64,000 nucleotides of DNA from Kineococcus endophyticus (GTDB lineage Bacteria > Actinomycetota > Actinomycetes > Actinomycetales > Kineococcaceae), in contig NZ_JBFNQN010000003.1 of assembly GCF_040796495.1 (NCBI RefSeq), positions 62,001 to 126,000 on the forward strand, in the 5' to 3' direction. The notes under the pieces were generated by a model. The model was given only the letters and a program-made list of their open reading frames with translations, was not told where the DNA came from and ran no database searches. This document shows, piece after piece, positions 23,693 to 32,398 of this stretch. The number at the start of each line of letters is the position of its first letter. Positions within the stretch are counted from its first letter, which is position 1. Made by a program: the position numbers and the translations under genes.

Positions 23693-26348
23693 GCTCCACC
23701 GCCGACCGGGGCCTGCCCAGCAGGTAGCCCTGCGCGGCGTCGCAGTGGGCGTCGCGCAGCGCGAGGAGCTGGTCGTCCTCCTCCACCCCCTCGGCGACGA
23801 CACCGAGCGAGAAGCTGTGCGCCGCGCCGATGACGAGGCGGACGAGGTCGGCGTGGGCCTGGTCGCGGGAGGCGACGAAGCTGCGGTCGATCTTCAGGGT
23901 GTCCACGGGAAGGCGGGACAGCTGCCCGATCGAGGTGTAGCCCGTGCCGAAGTCGTCGAGCGCCACCCGGACGCCGAGGGCCCGCAGCGCCCGCAGGTGC
24001 TCGCGCGCGGTCGGCTCGTCGACGAGGACGGTCTCGGTGATCTCGATGGTGAGGCGGTCGGGGGCGATCCCCGCCCCGGCGCACGCCACGGCGACGTCGC
24101 CGAGCAGCCGCGGCTGGGCGAGGTGGCGGCCGGAGACGTTGACGGCCGCGGTGATCCCGGCGAGGTCGCCGCCCTCGGCGTCCCACGCGGCGAGCTGCGC
24201 GGCCGCCGTCATCAGGGCCCAGCGCCCCAGGTCGCAGACGAGGTCGGAGGCCTCGGCGACGGGGATGAACGCGTCCGGCCCGAGCAGCCCGGCACCGGGG
24301 CGGTCCCAGCGCACGAGGGCCTCGACGCTGCGCACGGAGTCCGTCCGCAGGTCCAGGACCGGCTGGTAGTGCAGGACGAGCTCGCCGTCCTCGAGCCCGG
24401 CGCGCAGGGCGTGCTCGAGGTCGGTGCGGTGGGCGATGTCGCGGCGCAGGGCGTCGTCGAAGACCTCGACCGTCCCGCGGCCGGCGGCCTTGGCCCGGTA
24501 GGCGGCGGCGTCGGCCTCCCGCAGCAGGCGCTCGGCCGAGCAGCCGCCGACGGGGCTGATCGCGACCCCGACGCTCGCGCCGACGCGCACCCGGACACCG
24601 GTGTGCCGGCCGGACAGCTCGACGGGCGTGCAGACCGCGTCGATGAGCCGGGTCCCGAGGTCGACGAGCCCGCCCTCGTCCTCGACCTGCTCGACCACGA
24701 CGACGAACTCGTCGCCGCCGAGCCGGGCGACGACGTCCCCGCCGCGCAGGCAGCCGGCCATCCGGGCGCTGACGACGCGCAGCAGCTCGTCGCCGGCGGC
24801 GTGCCCGTGGGTGTCGTTGACGGCCTTGAAGTGGTCGAGGTCGACGAACAGCAGCCCGACCCGGCCGTCGTGCCGGGCCATCCGGTGCAGGGAGGCGTCG
24901 ATGAGCTCGGAGGCCTGCGCGCGGTTGGGCAGCTCGGTGAGGGCGTCGTGGGAGGCCTGGTGGGCCAGGACGGCCTGCAGCCGTTCGCGTTCCTGCAGCG
25001 CGACGACCATCTGCCGGACCGAGGCGTGGACGACCTCGCCCAGCGGACCGTGGACGGGGCGGGTGACGACGTCGGCGTCGAGCGCCCCGTCGGCCACGGC
25101 CTGCGCCTGGTCCCGGACGCGGCGCAGGTTCGCGACCGCCACGGCGAGCCCGCGGGCGACCGTCCTGACCTCGACCGGGCCGCCCTCCTCGACGTCGACG
25201 AGCTCGCCGTCGCTGACCGCGCGCGCCTGCTCGGCCAGCCGGCTCAACGGCAGGGCGATCCAACGGCGCAGCAGCAGGGCCGCCGCGAGCGTGCCGAGGA
25301 CGATGACCGAGCAGGCCCCGACGAGCAGCCGCAATGTCGCCTGCGCCCGGTCCACGGGGCCGACGGCGAGCTCCCGGGCGGTCTCCCCCGTCTCCTCGAC
25401 GACGGCGCGGACCGCGGTGTCGCGGGCCGTGTTCGCGGCGGCGAGCCCGACGAAGCTCTCCAGGGACGCGTCGGTGACCTGGCGGGCCCCCTCGTCGAGG
25501 GGGTCGTCGACGGCCCGGGCCGCGGCGCCGGTCGTGGCCGCGCGCCACGCGGCGGCCAGGCCCGGGGACCCCTGGGACAGCACGTCGGCCGACGCCGCCC
25601 GGTAGCCGCCCCAGGCCTGCAGGAAGGCCTCGCGGTTGGCGGTCCGTTCGGCTCCGTCGCCCGCGGTGGCCGCGAAGTACAGCGGGACCTCGACGCCGGC
25701 CAGCGCCGAGGCGCGGGAGACGAGCTGCAGGTCGGCGAGCGCCCGGGTGCCCTCCTCGTCCAGGCCCTGGGCGCGGGCGGACTGCAGCAGGGTGCTCACG
25801 CGGGTGGCGAGCTCGTCGGTGACGCGCTGGTAGCCGGCGAAGACGGCGTCGAGGTCCCCACCCCGGGCGCCGGTCCGCAGCTGGGCCACGGTCGCCGCCG
25901 TGCTCTCGGCGAGGGCCCGGGAGCCCTCGTTCCGACGAGCCTCGTCCAGGGCGCCGTCGGTGTCGCGGCTGACGGTGAGGGCCTGACCGGCGAGCGTGGG
26001 GCGGGCGAGGGAGGACAGGGAGGTCACGGCGTCCTGGTCGACGCCGACGGAGGCCGCCGTGCGGGGGTCGTCGAGCACGGCCTGGCCGAGCACGGGCACG
26101 ACCTCGCGGGCGACGGCCGCGCGCACGGCGTCCAGCGCGACGGCCGCGGCGACGTCGTCGGCGGCGGTCTCCGCCGTCTGCGCGCGGCGGGCCTGCTCGT
26201 CGACGGCGTAGGCCATCAGGCCGACGAGCCCCAGGACGGGGACGAGGACGAGCGCGATGAGGCTGCGCCGCAACGTGCCTGCTCGTCCCCGCAGCAGCGC
26301 TGCGACCCTGCGTGACGGCCGGCGCGTGCGGGCGCTGGGCAGCGTCAC
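23661..26348 (-). CDS. Membrane GGDEF-EAL cyclic-di-GMP protein 1
   Basis: The 895-residue protein has an N-terminal membrane helix (about 23-42), a long helical extracytoplasmic sensor region (about 45-310), a second helix (about 325-348), HAMP, then GGDEF and EAL domains. The GGDEF motif (544-548) is intact with an inhibitory RGGD I-site five residues upstream. The EAL domain is also intact (EAL at 676-678, DDFGTGYTSIGQL, KIDRSF, VAEGVEE). Both cyclic-di-GMP synthesis and breakdown are therefore possible. The start GTG 26348 has GAGGAG about 8 nt upstream. It lies 58 bp behind a paralogue and was probably co-transcribed and duplicated with it. Confidence 0.92.
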   Translation of the reverse strand: MTLPSARTRRPSRRVAALLRGRAGTLRRSLIALVLVPVLGLVGLMAYAVDEQARRAQTAETAADDVAAAVALDAVRAAVAREVVPVLGQAVLDDPRTAASVGVDQDAVTSLSSLARPTLAGQALTVSRDTDGALDEARRNEGSRALAESTAATVAQLRTGARGGDLDAVFAGYQRVTDELATRVSTLLQSARAQGLDEEGTRALADLQLVSRASALAGVEVPLYFAATAGDGAERTANREAFLQAWGGYRAASADVLSQGSPGLAAAWRAATTGAAARAVDDPLDEGARQVTDASLESFVGLAAANTARDTAVRAVVEETGETARELAVGPVDRAQATLRLLVGACSVIVLGTLAAALLLRRWIALPLSRLAEQARAVSDGELVDVEEGGPVEVRTVARGLAVAVANLRRVRDQAQAVADGALDADVVTRPVHGPLGEVVHASVRQMVVALQERERLQAVLAHQASHDALTELPNRAQASELIDASLHRMARHDGRVGLLFVDLDHFKAVNDTHGHAAGDELLRVVSARMAGCLRGGDVVARLGGDEFVVVVEQVEDEGGLVDLGTRLIDAVCTPVELSGRHTGVRVRVGASVGVAISPVGGCSAERLLREADAAAYRAKAAGRGTVEVFDDALRRDIAHRTDLEHALRAGLEDGELVLHYQPVLDLRTDSVRSVEALVRWDRPGAGLLGPDAFIPVAEASDLVCDLGRWALMTAAAQLAAWDAEGGDLAGITAAVNVSGRHLAQPRLLGDVAVACAGAGIAPDRLTIEITETVLVDEPTAREHLRALRALGVRVALDDFGTGYTSIGQLSRLPVDTLKIDRSFVASRDQAHADLVRLVIGAAHSFSLGVVAEGVEEDDQLLALRDAHCDAAQGYLLGRPRSAVELRALATAGRG

Positions 26349-26406
26349 GAGGGCTCCTCGAAGGCGGGGGGTCACCTGTTGGTCACAGGGGGTCACCCAG
26401 AGGGTG

Positions 26407-29076
26407 TCACGTCCGGGGCTCGGTGACGAGGACGGGCGTCGCCGGCAGCTCCGCGGCCGGGAGCTCGGACGGGGGCACCGGACGGGCGAAGAGGTAGCCC
26501 TGCGCCGCGTCGCAGGAGGCCGCCAGCAGGGCGGACAGCTGCCCGTCCTCCTCCACGCCCTCGGCGACGACGCCGAGCGAGAAGCTGTGCGCCGCACTGA
26601 TGAGCAGCCGCACGAGGTCGGCGTTGCCCGCCTCGGGGGAGGAGACGAAGCTGCGGTCGATCTTCAGCACGTCCACGGGCAGCCGGGACAGCTGCCCGAT
26701 CGAGGTGTAGCCCGTCCCGAAGTCGTCGATGGCGACCCGCACGCCGAGCTCGCGCAGCGACCGCAGGTGCTCCAGCGCGAGGGGCTCGTCGACGAGGACG
26801 GTCTCGGTGATCTCGACCGTCAGCCGGTTCGGGTGGATCCCGCTGGCCGTCAGGGCGTCGGTGACGGCGTCGAGCAGGTGCGCCTGGGCCAGGTGCCGAC
26901 CGGAGATGTTGACGGCGACGTCGAGCCCGCCGCGGTGACCGCCCTCGGCGTCCCAGCGCACGAGCTGCGCCGTCGCCTCCGCCAGGGCCCAGCGGCCGAG
27001 GTCGCACACGAGCGAGGACGCCTCGGCGACGGGGATGAAGGCGTCCGGCGGGACGAGCCCGTGCCCGGGGCGGATCCAGCGGACGAGGGCCTCCACGCTC
27101 TTGGTCCGGCCGGTCTCGAGGTCGAGGACCGGCTGGTAGTAGAGGACGAGCTCGCCGCTGTCCAGGCCGCTGCGCAGCGCCGTCTCGAGCTCGGTGCGGG
27201 CGCTGAGCTCGGCGCGCAGCTCGTCGTCGAAGACCTCCACGACACCGCGACCGGCGCCCTTGGCGCGGTAGGCGGCCGCGTCGGCGTCCCGGACGAGGCG
27301 TTCGGCGTCCAACGTGCCGGGCACGCTCACCGCGACGCCGACGCTCGCCCCGACCCGCACGTGCTGGGCCTGCGGCAGCCCCGCGAGGGCGACGGGGGCG
27401 CTGAGCGCGGTGATGAGGCGCTCGCCGAGGTCGACGAGGCCCTTCTCGTCCTCCACGCCCTCGACCAGGACGACGAACTCGTCGCCCCCCAGTCGGCAGA
27501 CGACGTCGCCCCCGCGCACGGTGGCGTGCATCCGGGCCGCGGCCGTCCGCAGCAGCTCGTCGCCGGCGGCGTGCCCGAAGCTGTCGTTGACGGCCTTGAA
27601 GTGGTCGAGGTCGAGGAACAGCAGGCCGACGCGGCTGCCCTGGCGGGCGGCGCGGTGCAGGGCGCGTTCGGTGAGCACGAGGGTCTGCGCGCGGTTGGGC
27701 AGCTCGGTCAGGGCGTCGTGCGCGGCCTGGTGGGCGAGGTCGGCCTGCAGCTGCTCGCGCTCGTGGAAGGCGGCGAGGACCTGCGTCACCGAGGCGTGGA
27801 CGATCTGGCCCAGCGGACCGGGCACGGGCGTGCGGACGACCTCGCAGTCGAGCTCGCCGGCGGCGATCGCCTCGGCCTGGACCTGCACGCGGCGCAGGGT
27901 GTCGACAGCCGCCGCGAGGCCCTGGGCGACGACGCGGACCTCCGTCGGCCCCTGCTCCTGGACGTCGACGAGCTCGCCGGCGGCGACCGAGCGGGACTGC
28001 TCGGCGAGGCGGCCCAGCGGCCCGGCGATCACCCGCCGGACGACGAGGGTCCCGACGAGGGTCGCGGCGACGACCAGCCCGCACAGGACGAGCAGCTGCT
28101 GCAGCTCGCGGCGGGCCACGTCGGCCTGCGCCTGGGCCTCGTCGACGACGACGGCGGCCGCCCGGGCGAGCACCGCGCGCAGGGCCGCGTCGCGGTCGGC
28201 CGAGCCCATGCCGACGACGGTCAGCCCGGCGAGGGTGGTCGTGGCGTCGCGGTCGGTGGTCGCCGCGAGCACCTCGTCGAGCCGCTGCGAGCTCACGGAC
28301 TCCTCCGCCGCGGACCAGTCGGCGGCGATGGCGGGGTCGGTCAGCGCGACGACGTCGGCCGAGGCCTGCTGGTAGGCGCCCCAGACCCGCAGGAAGTCCC
28401 GCCGGTGGACGGTCTGGGCGTCCGCGACCGTGCCCAGGTAGGCGGTGATCTCGTGGCTGGCCAGGGCCGAGGCGCGCGACACGCGCTGGAGGTCGGCCAG
28501 GGCCGAGGCGAGGTCGCCCTCGAGGCCGAGGCTGCGGGCCTCCTTGAGGTGCGCGTTGACCTGCGTGGTGAGGTCGGACAGGAGATGGTCGTAGAGCGCC
28601 AGCCCCGTGTCGACGTCACCGGCCGTCATGGTCCGGGCCTGCAGGAGCCGCTCCGGCAGCGCGGCGACGACGGCGGCCCGGGCCGCGTCCCCCGTCCGGG
28701 CGGCCGCGACGGCGGCGTCGGTGGCGGCCGTGCTGCCGGCCGAGCCGGAGGTCGTCCGCTCGCTGAGGATGCGCTCCGCGGCCTCGGGGGTCAGCCCGAA
28801 GGCGGCCAGGACGCGCGGCTGCCGCAGCGCGGCCGCCCCCAGGACCGGGACGACCTCCTGGCCGACGGCGCTGCGGACGTCGTCGAGGGCCACGGCGGTG
28901 CGGACCTCGTGCAGCGCCGTCTCGGCGTCCCGGGCGTGGCCCAGCCGGTCGTCGACCCCGACGACCGCGACCGCGCTCAGCCCGACGACCGGCACGAGGA
29001 CCAGGGCGAGCAGGGTGCTCTGCAGGGGTCGGCTGCGGCGCGGTCGGCGGGGGAGGCGGGTGCGCGCAGGGGTCAC
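26407..29076 (-). CDS. Membrane GGDEF-EAL cyclic-di-GMP protein 2
   Basis: The 889-residue paralogue of the next gene has the same order: membrane helix (about 20-40), helical extracytoplasmic region to about 300, second helix, HAMP, GGDEF (530-534, with RGGD I-site) and EAL (662-664, with DDFGTGYTSIGQL). All catalytic motifs are intact. The C-terminal halves of the two proteins are nearly identical over long blocks, while the sensor regions differ, suggesting different signals. The GTG at 29076 is chosen because it matches the start context of protein 1; a TTG at 29160 would add 28 residues across a terminator stem. Confidence 0.9.
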   Translation of the reverse strand: MTPARTRLPRRPRRSRPLQSTLLALVLVPVVGLSAVAVVGVDDRLGHARDAETALHEVRTAVALDDVRSAVGQEVVPVLGAAALRQPRVLAAFGLTPEAAERILSERTTSGSAGSTAATDAAVAAARTGDAARAAVVAALPERLLQARTMTAGDVDTGLALYDHLLSDLTTQVNAHLKEARSLGLEGDLASALADLQRVSRASALASHEITAYLGTVADAQTVHRRDFLRVWGAYQQASADVVALTDPAIAADWSAAEESVSSQRLDEVLAATTDRDATTTLAGLTVVGMGSADRDAALRAVLARAAAVVVDEAQAQADVARRELQQLLVLCGLVVAATLVGTLVVRRVIAGPLGRLAEQSRSVAAGELVDVQEQGPTEVRVVAQGLAAAVDTLRRVQVQAEAIAAGELDCEVVRTPVPGPLGQIVHASVTQVLAAFHEREQLQADLAHQAAHDALTELPNRAQTLVLTERALHRAARQGSRVGLLFLDLDHFKAVNDSFGHAAGDELLRTAAARMHATVRGGDVVCRLGGDEFVVLVEGVEDEKGLVDLGERLITALSAPVALAGLPQAQHVRVGASVGVAVSVPGTLDAERLVRDADAAAYRAKGAGRGVVEVFDDELRAELSARTELETALRSGLDSGELVLYYQPVLDLETGRTKSVEALVRWIRPGHGLVPPDAFIPVAEASSLVCDLGRWALAEATAQLVRWDAEGGHRGGLDVAVNISGRHLAQAHLLDAVTDALTASGIHPNRLTVEITETVLVDEPLALEHLRSLRELGVRVAIDDFGTGYTSIGQLSRLPVDVLKIDRSFVSSPEAGNADLVRLLISAAHSFSLGVVAEGVEEDGQLSALLAASCDAAQGYLFARPVPPSELPAAELPATPVLVTEPRT

Positions 29077-29140
29077 GAGGGGCGTCTCGTCCCGCGCGGG
29101 AACGGACCTGAGCCGTTCCGCGCGCAACCACCCGTCTGCC

Positions 29141-29170
29141 GCGGAACCCCTGGAAGACAAGGGGTTCCGC
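29141..29170 (-). terminator. Terminator between the dehydrogenase and GGDEF-EAL genes
   Basis: GCGGAACCCC (29141-29150) pairs perfectly with GGGGTTCCGC (29161-29170) across a 10-nt loop. It lies 10 nt beyond the dehydrogenase stop (minus strand) and ahead of the GGDEF-EAL pair, so it should end the dehydrogenase message. Confidence 0.7.
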
Positions 29171-29180
29171 TTCTAGAAGG

Positions 29181-30191
29181 TCAGGGCTTGAGGAGGACCT
29201 TCAGCGCCCCGCGGCGGGCGGCGAGCTCGTCGAGGGCGTCCTTCGCCTCGGCCAGGTCGAACTCGTGGGTGATGAGCGGCGTCGGGTCCAGGATCCCCGC
29301 GGAGAACGCCCGGACGGCGTAGGCCCAGGCCCGCGTCGGCGCGCCGAAGACGGTCAGGACGTGGACGTTGCGCGAGACCAGCTCGAGGGAGGACAGGTCG
29401 TCGGCGTCCTGGGCCGGGATGCCCGTCAGGACGACGCGGCCCCCGCGGCGGGCCAGGCGGACGGACGTGCGGGCGATGCCCGGGACGCCCGCGGCCTCGA
29501 TGACGGCGTCGAACGTCGCGCCCAGCGTCGAGGCGTCGCCGGTGTAGTGCGCGGCGCCGCAGCGCTCGGCGAGCTCGCGGCGCTCGTCGTTGTGGTGGAC
29601 GACCGTGACCTCGCAGCCGGCGCCCTCGAGCAGCTGCACGCACAGCAGCCCCAGCGTCCCGGCGCCGACGACCGCGACCTTCGAGCCCGCGGTGACGTCG
29701 GCCAGCAGGACGGCCTCGGCGACGCACGCGGCGGGTTCGATGCCGGCCGCCGCGCGCAGGTCGGCGCCCTCGGGCAGCAGGTGCAGGTACCGCGCCGGCA
29801 GCGTCAGCCACGTCGACCAGCCGCCGGGGAGGGTGAACCCCGTCTCCTCGTAGTCCTGCGGCCAGCCCTCGGTGTCGCCCTCGACCGAGGCCGGGGTGCC
29901 CTCGGCGGTGCGGATCCCCTGGCCGACGACGCCGCGGCCGACGAGCTGCTCGGGGACGCCCGCGCCCACCGCGCGGACCGTGCCGGACCACTCGTGGCCC
30001 GGGACGACGGGGTAGCGGACGAACTCCGCCGGGCGGGTGCCCGCGAAGACCTCGCGGTCGGAGCCGCAGATGCCGCAGTACGCGACCTCGACGAGCGCCT
30101 CGCCCGGGCCGGGTTCGGCGTGGGTGGTGTCGACGAGTTCGAGGGAGCCGGGTTCGGTGATCCGGACGGCGCGGCCGGTGCGCTGGGTCAT
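29181..30191 (-). CDS. Zinc-dependent medium-chain alcohol dehydrogenase family protein
   Basis: The 336-residue protein has the GroES-like catalytic domain with YCGICGSDREV (catalytic zinc Cys) and GHEWSGTV (zinc His), then a Rossmann domain with VVGAGTLGLLCVQLL. The loop that carries four structural-zinc Cys in classical alcohol dehydrogenases is missing here (GIRTAEGTPASVEGD instead), so only one zinc is expected. It probably oxidises an alcohol or polyol with NAD(P); the substrate is unknown. The ATG at 30191 lies 6 nt after a -10-like TACGTT. A stem-loop terminator follows. Confidence 0.85.
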   Translation of the reverse strand: MTQRTGRAVRITEPGSLELVDTTHAEPGPGEALVEVAYCGICGSDREVFAGTRPAEFVRYPVVPGHEWSGTVRAVGAGVPEQLVGRGVVGQGIRTAEGTPASVEGDTEGWPQDYEETGFTLPGGWSTWLTLPARYLHLLPEGADLRAAAGIEPAACVAEAVLLADVTAGSKVAVVGAGTLGLLCVQLLEGAGCEVTVVHHNDERRELAERCGAAHYTGDASTLGATFDAVIEAAGVPGIARTSVRLARRGGRVVLTGIPAQDADDLSSLELVSRNVHVLTVFGAPTRAWAYAVRAFSAGILDPTPLITHEFDLAEAKDALDELAARRGALKVLLKP

Positions 30192-30197
30192 GGGCGC

Positions 30198-30203
30198 AAC
30201 GTA
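30198..30203 (-). promoter_or_regulatory. -10 element of a probable leaderless dehydrogenase transcript
   Basis: On the minus strand TACGTT ends 6 nt before the ATG at 30191. No ribosome binding site is present. Confidence 0.55.
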
Positions 30204-30256
30204 TCCGGTCCTCGGGGTCGGTCCCGTCCGCCGGGTGTCGGGGCGTTCTCGCGGCT

Positions 30257-30321
30257 GGGTTGGTGCTCGTTGGCCCCACGAGGCCGATGACCGTCACCGT
30301 TGGGCCAACGAGCCCCAACCC
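30257..30321 (-). terminator. Large stem-loop after the 119-residue hypothetical gene (TCGTTG family)
   Basis: Arms 30257-30276 and 30302-30321 pair over 20 bp with one mismatch and a 25-nt loop. The inner part is CTCGTTGGCCC / GGGCCAACGAG. It begins 18 nt beyond the stop of the minus-strand gene and precedes the dehydrogenase promoter. There is no U-tract. The TCGTTGGCCC arm is shared with the stem-loop at 10093-10137. Confidence 0.65.
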
Positions 30322-30339
30322 GCGGCGCGGGGTGCGGCG

Positions 30340-30699
30340 TCAGGCGCTCTGGCCCTCGGCGCGCTCGATGACCTCGGTGAGGGCGGCGACGAGGCGCTGG
30401 GCCTCGGGCAGCGACAGCTGCGCGATGTCGCCGATGAAGACGCGCGGGCCGAAGCGGCGCAGAACGGTCTGGCCGTTCTCGGCGTAGGCGAGGTCGGTGG
30501 ACTCCAGGCGCACGGGGCAGGGACGCTCGGCGCCCTCGTCGCCTTCGAGCGGGACGACGCGGGCCTCGTAGCTGTGCAGCCACCCGCCCTCGACCTCCAG
30601 GCCCCGGGAGGCCCACTTGGGCGCGTCCCAGCGGATCACCTGGACCGAGTCGTCCGCGACCTGCGAGGGGCTGGCCGCGGGGGTGCGCTGGTCGTCCAT
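30340..30699 (-). CDS. Hypothetical protein, 119 residues
   Basis: I do not recognise the family. The protein is soluble and acidic, with no signal peptide or membrane helix. The N-terminal 20 residues look disordered. The middle contains a Trp-rich stretch (VIRWDAPKWASRGLEVEGGWLHSY) and the C-terminus a predicted amphipathic helix (SLPEAQRLVAALTEVIERAEG). It reads as a real gene: compositionally normal coding frame, ATG start with GGAG about 7 nt upstream, and its own stem-loop terminator. It is divergent from metY with 322 bp between them, which holds a palindromic site. Confidence 0.65.
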   Translation of the reverse strand: MDDQRTPAASPSQVADDSVQVIRWDAPKWASRGLEVEGGWLHSYEARVVPLEGDEGAERPCPVRLESTDLAYAENGQTVLRRFGPRVFIGDIAQLSLPEAQRLVAALTEVIERAEGQSA

Positions 30700-31021
30700 C
30701 GAGGCTCCACAACTGAGAAGTAGGCGTCAAGAAGTACTGCTGAACGTGAAGGAGGCGTCGCACAGAGTTGCTGGGCCAGCCTGCCAGACGTTCGGCGGTT
30801 TCGCGGAGTGTTCGCTAGAACACTCTCCGTTGATCTTGAGCACACATCCGGCGTCCCGCAGGTTGCCGGGGGGTCACCCCCACCGGCACCATCGGAGCGT
30901 GCTCCCGCCGCTGGTCGTGCTCGACCCGTTCTGGCCGAGCCGGCGCGCGTACCTCTTCGACGGGCTGTGTCGGCGCTCCTGACGCGCCCCGACCCCACCC
31001 CGCCCAGCCGAAGGACGAACC
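30700..31021. other. Intergenic region between the hypothetical gene and metY
   Basis: This 322-bp divergent promoter region is clearly less GC-rich at 30700-30850 than the rest of the window. It holds a 20-bp palindromic site (30806-30825, separate entry) and a weak hairpin around 30864-30888 (GCCGG / CCGGC flanking a G/C run). A GTG-initiated 27-codon frame at 30900-30983 has no good ribosome binding site. metY has GAAGGA just before its start. I looked for SAM-I and SAM-IV riboswitch cores and did not recognise either. Confidence 0.55.
30806..30825. promoter_or_regulatory. Palindromic operator-like site upstream of metY
   Basis: GAGTGTTC (30806-30813), spacer GCTA, GAACACTC (30818-30825): perfect 8-bp arms with a 4-nt centre in the AT-richer part of a divergent promoter region. 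The order GTTC-N4-GAAC is the inverse of the mycobacterial-type LexA box GAAC-N4-GTTC, so it is not an SOS box of that type. A repressor of metY/metX or of the hypothetical gene could bind here. Confidence 0.5.
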
Positions 31022-32362
31022 GTGAGCACCGAGAACACCCCTGCCGTCGACCCCGCGACCTGGAGCTTCGAGACCCTCCAGGTCCACGCCGGGCAGACCC
31101 CCGACCCCACGACGGGCGCCCGCGCGCTGCCGATCTACCAGACGACGAGCTACGCCTTCCGCGACACCGAGCACGCGGCGGCCCTCTTCGGCCTGACCGA
31201 GATGGGCAACATCTACACGCGGATCATGAACCCGACGCAGGACGTCGTCGAGCAGCGCATCGCCGCGCTCGAGGGCGGCGTCGGCGCCCTGCTCGTCGCC
31301 TCCGGCCAGGCCGCCGAGACGCTGGCGATCCTCAACATCGCCTCCGCCGGCGACCACGTCGTCTCCAGCCCGCGGCTGTACGGCGGCACGTACAACCTCT
31401 TCCACCACACGCTGCCCAAGATGGGCATCACCGTGAGCTTCGTGCAGGACCCGGACGACCCGGCGTCGTGGGCCGCGGCCGTCCGCCCCGAGACCAAGCT
31501 GTTCTACGGCGAGACGATCTCCAACCCCGCCGGTGACGTCCTCGACATCGAGGTCGTCGCGGGGGTCGCGCACGAGCACGGCGTCCCGCTCGTCGTCGAC
31601 AACACCATCGCGACGCCGTACCTCGTCCGCCCGCTCGAGCACGGCGCCGACATCGTCGTGCACTCCGCGACGAAGTACCTCGGCGGCCACGGCACGACCA
31701 TCGCCGGGGCGATCGTGGACTCCGGCCGCTTCGACTGGGCCGCCTCGGGCCGCTTCCCGGGCCTGACGACGGCCGACCCGAGCTACCACGGCGTCGTCTT
31801 CACCGACGCGGTCGGTCCGCTGGCCTACCTCATCAAGCTGCGCGTGCAGCTGCTGCGCGACCTCGGTCCCGCCGTCGCGCCGTTCAACGCGTTCCTCATC
31901 GCTCAGGGCCTGGAGACGCTGTCGCTGCGCATGGAGCGGCACGTCGAGAACGCCGGGAAGGTCGCCACCTTCCTCGCCGAGCGCGACGACGTCCTGTCGG
32001 TGAACTGGGCCTCGCTGCCGAGCTCGCCGTGGCACGCGCAGGCGCGCAAGTACGCACCCAAGGGGTCCGGCGCCGTCCTGGCTTTCGAGATCGCCGGCGG
32101 CCTCGCCGCGGGCCGGGCCTTCGTCGACGCGCTCGTCCTGCACAGCCACGTCGCCAACATCGGCGACGTCCGCTCGCTCGTCGTGCACCCGGCGTCCACG
32201 ACGCACAGCCAGCTGACGGAGGAGCAGCAGCGCTCCTCCGGCGTCACCCCGGGCCTGGTCCGCCTCGCCGTCGGGGTCGAGAACATCGACGACGTCCTGG
32301 CCGACCTGCGGGTCGGGTTCGCGGCGGCGCAGGCCGCCCGGGGCGCCGCGGTGTCCGCCTGA
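31022..32362 (+). CDS. metY: O-acetylhomoserine sulfhydrylase
   Basis: The 446-residue PLP enzyme of the Cys/Met metabolism family makes homocysteine from O-acetylhomoserine and sulfide. The PLP lysine is K218 in HSATKYLGGHG. Other family features are YTRIMNPTQDVVEQRIAALEGG, SGQAAETLAI and ISNPAGDVLDIE. Length and the N-terminal FETLQVHAGQTPDP are typical of MetY rather than the shorter MetB/MetZ. The GTG at 31022 has GAAGGA upstream. metX follows 36 nt downstream, so both steps from homoserine to homocysteine are made together. Confidence 0.95.
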   Translation: MSTENTPAVDPATWSFETLQVHAGQTPDPTTGARALPIYQTTSYAFRDTEHAAALFGLTEMGNIYTRIMNPTQDVVEQRIAALEGGVGALLVASGQAAETLAILNIASAGDHVVSSPRLYGGTYNLFHHTLPKMGITVSFVQDPDDPASWAAAVRPETKLFYGETISNPAGDVLDIEVVAGVAHEHGVPLVVDNTIATPYLVRPLEHGADIVVHSATKYLGGHGTTIAGAIVDSGRFDWAASGRFPGLTTADPSYHGVVFTDAVGPLAYLIKLRVQLLRDLGPAVAPFNAFLIAQGLETLSLRMERHVENAGKVATFLAERDDVLSVNWASLPSSPWHAQARKYAPKGSGAVLAFEIAGGLAAGRAFVDALVLHSHVANIGDVRSLVVHPASTTHSQLTEEQQRSSGVTPGLVRLAVGVENIDDVLADLRVGFAAAQAARGAAVSA

Positions 32363-32398
32363 CCCTCCGGGGTCGGGGACACTGGGGACGTCGAGGGG

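Noticed and set aside
26257-29322. Plus-strand frames of about 1000 codons antisense to the GGDEF-EAL genes
   Set aside because: They consist of Gly/Asp/Val/Arg-rich repeats without domains, while the minus strand encodes complete GGDEF-EAL proteins.
30900-30983. 27-codon ORF (GTG start) before metY as a leader peptide
   Set aside because: There is no adequate ribosome binding site, no run of Met or Cys codons, and no clear attenuator pairing.
30700-31021. SAM riboswitch upstream of metY
   Set aside because: SAM-I and SAM-IV switches occur before such genes in Actinobacteria, but I could not find their conserved core on the plus strand. A covariance-model search (Infernal with Rfam SAM models) would settle it; a significant hit would overturn this.
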